A DNA stretch of 9,740 nucleotides from M55B157 sp964626275 (lineage in GTDB: Bacteria; Actinomycetota; Actinomycetes; S36-B12): assembly GCA_964626275.1 (NCBI GenBank), contig CAZVCZ010000063.1, forward strand, positions 1 to 9,740, read 5' to 3'. Made by a program: the position numbers and the translations under genes. The notes under the pieces are model-generated. The model searched no databases, was not told the DNA's origin, and saw only the letters and a list, made by a program, of their open reading frames with translations. Positions 1-6,233 of this stretch are shown piece after piece (the first letter of the stretch is position 1; every line of letters begins with the position of its first letter).

Positions 1-1484
1 AGCACGATGTCGTGCACGACCTTGTAGGTCGCGAGGTGCTCGGCGAGAAACGCGGTGATCTGGGCCGGGTCGAGGTCCTGGCCGGGCTTGGCAACCACGT
101 AGGCCCGCGGCACCTCCCCCGACTCATCGTCGGGGACGCCGATCACCGCGGCGTCGGCGATGCCGGGATGGGTGAGGAGCACCGCTTCGAGTTCGGCCGG
201 GGCGACCTGGAAGCCCTTGACCTTGATGAGCTCCTTGAGGCGATCCACGATCGAGACGTGTCCATCGCTATCGATCACCGCGATGTCGCCGGTGTGCAGC
301 CAGCCATCAGCATCGATGGTCACCGCGGTGGCCTCGGGGTTGTTGAGATAGCCCTTCATCACCTGCGGGCCCTTGATCCACAACTCGCCTTCGGCGTCGA
401 CGTCGAGATCTTCGCCGGTGGCAGGATCGACGATGCGGCATGCGGTACTACCGACGGTGACTCCGACTGTGCCCGGCTTGTAGTTCCCGACCGGCGTGAG
501 TTGCGTGACGGGGCTGAGTTCGGTCATGCCGTATCCCTGCACGACCTCGCAACTGATCCGCTCAGCAGCCTCGGCTGCCAACTCCGCACCGAGAGGTGCC
601 GCGCCCGAGAACACCTGACGCAGGCTCGACAGATCGAACTGATCGACCAGCGGATGCTTCGCGAGAGCCAGCACGATGGGGGGAACGGCGGGGAACCGCG
701 TCACCTGATTCTCCTGGATGAGCGTGAGCGCCTGCTCGAGGTCGAACCTGGGCATCGTGATCACGGTGGCGCCGGCCGCGAGCATGCCGTTCATCACCAC
801 CTGCATGCCATAGATATGGAAGAACGGAAGGACCGCGAGCCCGACCTCGTCCTCCCCCACCGCGAGACCCGGCTCGATCTGCACGAGGTTCGCCACCAGA
901 TTTCGATGGGTGAGCATGACTCCCTTGGGCAATCCGGTAGTTCCCGAGGAGTACGGCAGCACGACGATGTGCTCAGTCGTATCGACCTTGACCTGCTCGA
1001 TGGGCGTCGCCAGGAGATCGGTGAGCGAGAGTGCATCCTCGACCTGGGCGCCGATGAGAACGATCGTGTCGACATCGGTGCCCTGGATCGCCTCCCGGGC
1101 CGTGTCGAGGAACATCTCGATGGTGACGAGCATGGTCGCCCCGCTGTCGATCAGCTGGAAGCGGACCTCTTCGGGGGTGTAGGTCGGGTTGATGGTGCTC
1201 AAGGTCACACCCGCGACCGCTGCTCCGTGGAAGACGATCGCGTACTCGGGGATATTGGGAGCCATCAGCGCGATCGTCGATCCCGGACCGAACCCACGAG
1301 CCGCGAGCCCACCGGCGAAAGCATGGATGGCCCCCGCGAGTTGGCCGTAGGTGTAGCTGCGCCCGGTCGGGCCGTCCATCATGGCGACTCGGTCCGGCAC
1401 GACGGCCGCGTGACGCAGCACGTACTCGGTCACCGGGATTTCGGGAATGTCGACGTCGGGAAGTGGGCTCTCGTGGATGATCAT
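1..1484 (-). CDS. Acyl-CoA synthetase (AMP-forming), 4-coumarate-CoA-ligase-like, 3' end missing
   Basis: This enzyme activates a carboxylic acid to its CoA thioester through an acyl-adenylate (ATP to AMP plus PPi) in the cytoplasm. The reading frame is open from ATG at 1484-1482 to the window edge, 494 codons. Visible ANL-superfamily motifs are the P-loop YSSGTTGLPKG at residues 178-188, YGMTE at 318-322, GWLHTGD ending at Asp400, and the hinge RLKELIKVKGFQV at 415-427. The frame ends in ATYKVVHDIVL, so some 30-40 residues are missing, including the expected catalytic lysine of the C-terminal PKS.SGK-type motif. The start is supported by AGGGAG at 1490-1495 (minus strand), which overlaps the TAG stop of the upstream SDR gene; the gap is 9 nt, suggesting translational coupling. 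The sequence resembles bacterial 4CL/fatty-acyl ligases, but the acid is not known. As the last gene seen in the operon it probably feeds the pathway's carboxylic acid into CoA metabolism. Confidence 0.93.
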   Translation of the reverse strand, partial: MIIHESPLPDVDIPEIPVTEYVLRHAAVVPDRVAMMDGPTGRSYTYGQLAGAIHAFAGGLAARGFGPGSTIALMAPNIPEYAIVFHGAAVAGVTLSTINPTYTPEEVRFQLIDSGATMLVTIEMFLDTAREAIQGTDVDTIVLIGAQVEDALSLTDLLATPIEQVKVDTTEHIVVLPYSSGTTGLPKGVMLTHRNLVANLVQIEPGLAVGEDEVGLAVLPFFHIYGMQVVMNGMLAAGATVITMPRFDLEQALTLIQENQVTRFPAVPPIVLALAKHPLVDQFDLSSLRQVFSGAAPLGAELAAEAAERISCEVVQGYGMTELSPVTQLTPVGNYKPGTVGVTVGSTACRIVDPATGEDLDVDAEGELWIKGPQVMKGYLNNPEATAVTIDADGWLHTGDIAVIDSDGHVSIVDRLKELIKVKGFQVAPAELEAVLLTHPGIADAAVIGVPDDESGEVPRAYVVAKPGQDLDPAQITAFLAEHLATYKVVHDIV

Positions 1485-1493
1485 GTTGTCTCC

Positions 1494-2255
1494 CTACAGA
1501 TGGATGCCGCGCGTGAGCGCGCCGTCGACGACGAGGTTCGTGCCCGTGGTGAAACTGGACACCGGTGACGCGAGGAACACCACGGCCGCAGCCATCTCCT
1601 CGGGGGTTCCCATGCGGCCGGTGGGGTTCAATCCGAGTGCCATGTCATAGAGCTCTCGGTTGCCTTCCTTGATCTGCTCCCAAACGCCGCCCTCGAAGAA
1701 TGTGTTCCCGGGCGAGACGGTGTTCGCGCGGATCCCCTTGCCGGCGAGTTGGAAGGCCAGGCCCTGGGTGTAGCCGACCAGGGCGGTCTTCACGGTGCCG
1801 TAGGGCCCGGAGGCGAAGTCGACCTCTCGACCGCTCACGCTCGACACCGTGACGATCGAACCCGCCTTGCTCTTCTCCAGATAGGGCATGGCGGCTTTCA
1901 CGAGCCGCACTGTGCCCATGAGGTCGACATTGAGCGAGGCCTCCCAGTTCTCATCGGTATCGGGAATGGCGAGTGCGCTGACATTGCTCACCACGATGTC
2001 GATGCCGCCGAGTTCCTTCGCCGACGCATCGACCCAGGCCGAGAGGGCAGCCGCGTCGCCGACATCGACGGCGGTGCCGATCGCTCGCGCTCCACGCCCG
2101 GAGAACGCCTGGGTTGTCGACGCCACCGCGTCGGCATCACGCGCGCAGAAGGCAACGTTGACGCCCTCGTCGAGGAAGGTCTCGACAACTGCTCGACCAA
2201 TACCGCGGGTTCCGCCGGTCACGAGTGCGGACAGTCCCTGTGCCTTCAGATCCAT
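1494..2255 (-). CDS. Short-chain dehydrogenase/reductase (SDR), classical type
   Basis: This is a 253-residue NAD(P)-dependent oxidoreductase of the classical SDR family, which interconverts an alcohol and a ketone or aldehyde. The Rossmann glycine motif TGGTRGIG is at residues 13-20, and the cofactor-site aspartate in AVDVGD is Asp64. The active site is complete: Asn109, Ser139 (in VTVSSVSG), Tyr152 and Lys156 (YGTVK). The usual NNAG motif after strand 4 reads VSNVS here. Arg39 after strand 2 (FCARD) hints at NADP(H), as in many SDRs, but this is weak evidence. The C-terminus has the common TGTNLVVDGAL ending. Length is normal for the family. Start ATG at 2255 has a good SD, AAGGAGA (2261-2267), 5 nt away. 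It lies 47 nt after the amidase gene and 9 nt before the ligase gene. Annotation as 3-oxoacyl-ACP reductase or sugar dehydrogenase would be guesswork; the substrate is unknown. Confidence 0.93.
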   Translation of the reverse strand: MDLKAQGLSALVTGGTRGIGRAVVETFLDEGVNVAFCARDADAVASTTQAFSGRGARAIGTAVDVGDAAALSAWVDASAKELGGIDIVVSNVSALAIPDTDENWEASLNVDLMGTVRLVKAAMPYLEKSKAGSIVTVSSVSGREVDFASGPYGTVKTALVGYTQGLAFQLAGKGIRANTVSPGNTFFEGGVWEQIKEGNRELYDMALGLNPTGRMGTPEEMAAAVVFLASPVSSFTTGTNLVVDGALTRGIHL

Positions 2256-2302
2256 TGTGTTCTCCTTGCCTGTGTGGACATGATGTAGTCGAGGTGGGTC
2301 GG

Positions 2303-3304
2303 TCAGATGAGTGTGCGTGCGCGATCGCGCAGATCGGCATGGATGCCGTCGAACGCCGAGGCAGTCGGAAGGATGGCCTTAGGTGCCTTGACCACCACGC
2401 TGTAGTTGGCATCAACGACATTGGCGATCGGAGCAAGAGCGATCTGGGACAGCAGTTGGTAGGCATCCATGGAGTCGAGGCCGTAGAGCTGCTCGAGCCA
2501 GCGCACCATCTCAACATTGCCGATCCGCCAGGAGTCCTCCAGCGGTCGGGCCGAACCCACGGCCATCCAATGCTCATCGTCTTCGAATCGCGGCCATGCG
2601 GGCGCGTGCCCCTTGATGAGATCGACGATGACCAACGAGTTCATCGCACCCTCGATCGCAGTGCCGCAGGATTCCCCCTCGCCCTGTCGGTAGTGGCCAT
2701 CCCCCAGCGAGAACATGGCACCCTCAACGTTCACCCCGAGATAGATCGTCGTGCCCGCGCGAGCCTCCGGGGAGTCCATGTTCCCGCCGAAGCGCTCGGG
2801 GACCAGGGACGTGCGGACCTCACTCGCGCCGGGAGCGACACCGACCGTCCCGAGCATCGTGTTGATCGGCAACGCGATCTCGAAATCAGAATGCCTCGCC
2901 TGGAAACCGACCATCTGTCGCGCTGAGTCCACCTCGTAGATCCATGTCGTATCCGGCAGAGCCTCCTGCAACATCGAGGTGACCGGAGTGGACGTGAGAC
3001 CACCGAAGTATGGGATCGCGGCTGACGCGCCGAAGTTGCGTGCCGGTGTGAGTTCGACGATGTGAATGGCCAGGGTGTCGCCGGGCTCGGCGCCGTCGAC
3101 ATAGAACGGACCGGTCTGCGGATTGACGAAGCGCAGGTCCACCTTCTCCGACGACAGGTCCGAGGTCGAGCGCAACGCGAAGTTGAAGGCATCCTCCGAC
3201 CACAGTTTCAGGGCCGTCCCCGGCGTGATCCGCATGACCGGGGCGACTCCGCCGAAGGTGTAGGCGTACTGCTCCGGAGTCGGGGTGAATTCGATGACCT
3301 CCAT
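2303..3304 (-). CDS. Acetamidase/formamidase family amidohydrolase
   Basis: This 333-residue protein belongs to the FmdA/AmdA family, whose members hydrolyse short amides such as formamide and acetamide to the acid plus ammonia. Family hallmarks seen are the N-terminal VNPQTGPFYVDGAEPGD block (a beta-rich region, about residues 59-76), RFGGNMDSPE near residue 170, and the conserved core GDGHYRQGEGE at 201-211 followed by CGTAIEG. The protein is shorter than the roughly 400-residue Methylophilus FmdA or mycobacterial acetamidase and closer to the compact bacterial acetamidases. No signal peptide is visible, so it is probably cytoplasmic. Start ATG 3304 has a strong SD, AGGAGG (3310-3315), 5 nt upstream. 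It follows the lldD-like gene by 18 nt. Beside a RutA-like ring-opening enzyme, the natural inference is release of ammonia from an amide intermediate such as formamide, acetamide or a larger enamide. The exact amide is not deducible. Confidence 0.9.
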   Translation of the reverse strand: MEVIEFTPTPEQYAYTFGGVAPVMRITPGTALKLWSEDAFNFALRSTSDLSSEKVDLRFVNPQTGPFYVDGAEPGDTLAIHIVELTPARNFGASAAIPYFGGLTSTPVTSMLQEALPDTTWIYEVDSARQMVGFQARHSDFEIALPINTMLGTVGVAPGASEVRTSLVPERFGGNMDSPEARAGTTIYLGVNVEGAMFSLGDGHYRQGEGESCGTAIEGAMNSLVIVDLIKGHAPAWPRFEDDEHWMAVGSARPLEDSWRIGNVEMVRWLEQLYGLDSMDAYQLLSQIALAPIANVVDANYSVVVKAPKAILPTASAFDGIHADLRDRARTLI

Positions 3305-3322
3305 GCGCTCCTCCTGGTGTGT

Positions 3323-4531
3323 CTAGGTCCGAAGACAGTCCTGACCGAGTTGATCGATGGATGTGCGGCCGAGGAGCTGCATCGTGATCGTCATCTCTTC
3401 CCGGAGGAGATCGACGACCCGCTGCACCCCCGCTTCGCCACCGGCCATGAGGCCGTAGAGATAGGCCCTCCCGACCGCGACCGCATCAGCCCCCCGGCAG
3501 AGGGCAGCGACGATGTCGGCCCCGCTCATCACACCCCCGTCGATGAGGATCGATGCCTCCGGCCCAAGCTCTTCCCGAACCTCGGGGAGGATGGAGAACG
3601 GCAAGGGCGGGCGCTCGAGTTGACGGCCGCCGTGCGTCGACAGGATCACCCCGTCCGCGCCATGGTCGACGACCATCCGGGCATCCGCCGCTGTCTGGAT
3701 CCCCTTCACGGTCAAGGTCCCCGGCCACGCGCTGCGCAACCAGTCGAGATCGTCGATCGTGATCGACGGATCGAACACTCGGCCGATGAGATCGGCGACT
3801 GTGCCTTCCGTGCTGGTGAGCGTTGCGAAGCGAAGCGGTTCCGTGGTGAGCAGATTTCCCCACCACCGCGGGTGGAGCGCCATGTCGGCGAGGGTCCGCA
3901 TCGTCAACTTCGGCGGGATGGTGAGTCCATTGCGCACATCCCGATGACGACGCCCTGCGACGGGGGTGTCGACGGTGAGGATCATCGTGCGATAGCCGCT
4001 GGACCAGGCTCGGTCGACGAGTTCCTTGCCGTAGCCACGGTCGGTCATGAGATACAGCTGGAACCAGCGGTCGAGGCTCGGCTGAGCCTGCGCTAGGTCC
4101 TCGATGGATGTGGTCCCGAGGGTGGACAGTCCATAGGGAATGCGCTCGCGCGCCGCGACCGCGGCCACCGCGGGCTCTCCCTGATAGTTCATCATCCGCG
4201 TGAATCCGGTGGGACCGAGCACCAGTGGCATCGACACATCGACGCCGAACAGATCGGTCGACAGATCGACCGACGAGACATCCTGCAGAACCCGCGGAAC
4301 GAACTCGACCTCGGCGAACATCCGTCGTGCTCGATGCAGGCCAGATTCGTCGCCAGCGGCTCCGTCGGTGTAGTCGAACACCGACCGCGGGACGCGCCGG
4401 CGCGCCAAAGTCCGGATATCGGCGACACTCGCGCAGCGGGACAGCGCGACAGCGTCCCGATCGAAGGTGGGTCGACTCAGGCCGATGAGCGGTCGCACCT
4501 CCGAGAGCCTCGGGATCCTCCGCCGCTGCAT
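3323..4531 (-). CDS. lldD: FMN-dependent alpha-hydroxy-acid dehydrogenase, LldD2-like
   Basis: A 402-residue member of the glycolate oxidase/lactate dehydrogenase/mandelate dehydrogenase family (TIM barrel, FMN), which oxidises a 2-hydroxy acid to a 2-oxo acid. The opening IPRLSEVRPL, FDYTDGAAGDE with Tyr54, PTGFTRMM, the QLYL block, TVDTPVAGRRHRDVRNG, the LTVKGI lysine, the active-site STHGGRQ with His300 and Arg303, and GADAVAVGRAYLYGLMAGGEAG all match mycobacterial LldD2 as I recall it. Most relatives have SNHGGRQLD; here Asn is Thr and the following Asp is Glu, which may tune substrate choice. The start was chosen because the N-terminus aligns with LldD2, although no clear Shine-Dalgarno precedes it. 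It lies 44 nt after the permease gene. Electrons in dehydrogenase members go to quinone or the respiratory chain rather than O2; which applies here is not visible. The 2-oxo acid it makes is a logical substrate for the thiamine-diphosphate enzyme encoded upstream. Lactate is possible but unproven. Confidence 0.92.
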   Translation of the reverse strand: MQRRRIPRLSEVRPLIGLSRPTFDRDAVALSRCASVADIRTLARRRVPRSVFDYTDGAAGDESGLHRARRMFAEVEFVPRVLQDVSSVDLSTDLFGVDVSMPLVLGPTGFTRMMNYQGEPAVAAVAARERIPYGLSTLGTTSIEDLAQAQPSLDRWFQLYLMTDRGYGKELVDRAWSSGYRTMILTVDTPVAGRRHRDVRNGLTIPPKLTMRTLADMALHPRWWGNLLTTEPLRFATLTSTEGTVADLIGRVFDPSITIDDLDWLRSAWPGTLTVKGIQTAADARMVVDHGADGVILSTHGGRQLERPPLPFSILPEVREELGPEASILIDGGVMSGADIVAALCRGADAVAVGRAYLYGLMAGGEAGVQRVVDLLREEMTITMQLLGRTSIDQLGQDCLRT

Positions 4532-4575
4532 GGCGTCAGGCTAGGCCACCGGCCACGACCGCGCAGGACAACGCC

Positions 4576-5502
4576 TCAGACCTCCGGGACGCTCGGTTCC
4601 ACCGGGACCTTCGAGCGGCTCGTGCGCGTGGCAATCACGAGTCCGATGAGAATCACCACCGCTCCGAGAGCATCGGTGAGGTTCAGCGGCTCTCCGAGCA
4701 CCGTGACGCCGATGAGAACGGCGAACAGCAGGATGAGGTAGGTCGCATCGCCGGCTACCGACGCTCCCCCGGCCCGGATGAGCGAATGCTGCAGGATGTA
4801 TCCGATTCCTGTTCCGAAGATGCCGAGCACGAGCAGTCCGACGATCGCGGACACATCGAAGGCGGCCGGGATCGCAAAGCCGAAGGGCAGCACGAGGGTG
4901 AGCTGTACGGCAGCGATACTCAACTGTCCCGCGGCGATCGCCACAGCTGAACCGGTCATGTTGCCGAGCTTCAGGCGCGCGTACACGATGCCGGCTGCAT
5001 AGGAGGATGTCGCCCCGAAGATCGCCAGGATTCCCCACAGATCGGTAGCACCCCAACCGGCCCACGGTTGCACCAGGATGATGACGCCCAGCAGGCCGAG
5101 CAGCACACCGAAGAGCCGTGGCTTGGTGATGCGTTCCATCGGCACGAATGCGGCCACGAGTGCCAGCGTCACCAGTGGAGCCGTGGAGTTCACCACGCTG
5201 GCCTGAACGGAGGAGATGCGGGTCATCGCAATCGCCATGCAGGTGAAGGAGATCGTGTTGAACAGCAGCGCCGCAATGAACAGGTGCTTCCACACCGTTC
5301 GATCCCGCGGTAGTCGGTCCCCTGTGATCGCGACGACGATGAGAAGGGTGATGGCCGCAAGAAGGGAGCGACCCCAGGCCACCTGGACGGGGGTGAACAT
5401 CTCGATGGCGAGCTTCACCCAGAGGTAATTTGCCCCGAAGGTGGCCGACGCGACGACGAAGAGGACGACCAGGCGCAGGTTCGTCCGCGGGGCTATCTCC
5501 AT
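4576..5502 (-). CDS. EamA/DMT-superfamily permease
   Basis: A 308-residue inner-membrane transporter of the drug/metabolite transporter superfamily. Two EamA repeats are apparent (about residues 10-145 and 152-292), giving ten hydrophobic segments near 10-29, 38-60, 73-93, 98-118, 127-145, 152-170, 183-205, 213-235, 246-266 and 270-290. The TM1-TM2 region has the typical pattern FGANYLWVKLA followed by WGRSLLAA. The C-terminal tail is basic then acidic and probably cytoplasmic. The ATG at 5502 lies 10 nt inside the 3' end of the isomerase gene with only a weak SD, so translation is probably coupled. DMT permeases carry amino acids, amines, nucleobases and other metabolites in or out. In this operon it may import the pathway substrate or export a product, taking the place of the RutG uracil permease. 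Specificity cannot be read from the sequence. Confidence 0.92.
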   Translation of the reverse strand: MEIAPRTNLRLVVLFVVASATFGANYLWVKLAIEMFTPVQVAWGRSLLAAITLLIVVAITGDRLPRDRTVWKHLFIAALLFNTISFTCMAIAMTRISSVQASVVNSTAPLVTLALVAAFVPMERITKPRLFGVLLGLLGVIILVQPWAGWGATDLWGILAIFGATSSYAAGIVYARLKLGNMTGSAVAIAAGQLSIAAVQLTLVLPFGFAIPAAFDVSAIVGLLVLGIFGTGIGYILQHSLIRAGGASVAGDATYLILLFAVLIGVTVLGEPLNLTDALGAVVILIGLVIATRTSRSKVPVEPSVPEV

Positions 5503-6233
5503 GTTGGCGCCGCGGGGACGGATCCTCCCGAGGACGAGATAAGGCCCTCCCCCACGCTTCGGCCGAGCAGCCAGGCGAGGAGCGCCTGCGGGGAACCCTC
5601 GAGCACGTCGTCACCACCAACGATGTCGAGTCGATCATCACCCCATGCCACCGCCGCGACAGGGAACTCGCCACGCGCGGCGAAGTCCCGGGTGACCAGG
5701 CGGGCCATGTGCCAGGCCATGCTGTCCGGCCAGTCCCGCCAGGTGTAGTCGGCCAACCCGAGATCGGCGTGGTGCACACAGACCTCACCGAGCCGATGTC
5801 GCGCGAGAGACCCTGCACGCACGGATAGTCCATTGCCGAGAATGACGACGTCCTCTCGCTTCATCGAGTCGATCGCGCCGAGATCCGCCCGCAGGGCGCG
5901 AGCCGACTGCGAGACGGCCTGGTGATGGGCCTCGATCGAACGAGCGGCGTGCAGTTCGACATCGGCATCACGCACATCACGAGAGATGTACATCGGACGT
6001 TCGATGCCATCGCGGGCCCAACGCGCCACCCGTCCGAGGCCCTGTGCGTTCCCGTCGAGGTGCGCGAGGACATGGCCGCGGCTCCAGCCGGGGAGTCCGC
6101 TCGGCTCGGTCACCTCAGCGTCGCTCATCGCACTCATCGAGTCGATCAATCGCGTGGTCTCAGCATCGAGAAGCGCGAGGTCGTCGTCCCAGTCGGTGAT
6201 CGGAACCTCGGCGTCGAGTTGTCGATCAGCCAT
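5493..6233 (-). CDS. Mycothiol-dependent maleylpyruvate isomerase family protein
   Basis: A 246-residue DinB/MDMPI-fold metalloprotein. The N-terminal helix-bundle domain has the family signature LPGWSRGHVLAHLDGN at residues 47-62, and HRLGEVCVHHADLG lies near 146-159. The likely zinc ligands are His58, Glu150 and His154. Their spacing is the same as I recall for Corynebacterium maleylpyruvate isomerase (His52, Glu144, His148), so the metal site looks intact. Arg225 in LLGR near the C-terminus may match that enzyme's active-site arginine. Characterised members use mycothiol to isomerise a cis-enoate such as maleylpyruvate; other relatives are mycothiol S-transferases or have unknown roles. 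The gene overlaps the upstream thiamine-enzyme gene by one base (TGATG) and has an SD GGAGG (6241-6245). A cis-trans isomerisation of an unsaturated ring-opening product would fit here, but a mycothiol transferase role is equally possible. Confidence 0.88.
   Translation of the reverse strand: MADRQLDAEVPITDWDDDLALLDAETTRLIDSMSAMSDAEVTEPSGLPGWSRGHVLAHLDGNAQGLGRVARWARDGIERPMYISRDVRDADVELHAARSIEAHHQAVSQSARALRADLGAIDSMKREDVVILGNGLSVRAGSLARHRLGEVCVHHADLGLADYTWRDWPDSMAWHMARLVTRDFAARGEFPVAAVAWGDDRLDIVGGDDVLEGSPQALLAWLLGRSVGEGLISSSGGSVPAAPTWR

Noticed and set aside
12..1568. A 518-codon open frame on the plus strand opposite the acyl-CoA ligase.
   Set aside because: It is antisense to a gene with clear adenylation-domain motifs; its translation is rich in Arg, Asp, His and Gly with no recognisable domain, as expected of a shadow frame in GC-rich DNA. 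The ligase is open to the window edge and so has no stop codon here.
3062..4096. A long plus-strand frame across the amidase and lldD-like genes.
   Set aside because: It crosses two well-supported genes on the other strand and shows no domain; it is a codon-bias artefact. The same holds for the plus-strand frames at 2225-2926, 7613-8389 and 8393-9532.
4532..4575. Possible terminator or internal promoter between the permease and lldD-like genes, with a small GGCC-ACC-GGCC hairpin.
   Set aside because: The stem is only 4 bp with no T-run on the minus strand, and no -10/-35 pair stands out, so continued transcription is more likely.
4541..5833. A 430-codon minus-strand frame overlapping the permease and isomerase genes.
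   Set aside because: It is out of frame with both, rich in Arg, Pro and His and without hydrophobic segments, while the overlapped frames have clear family motifs.
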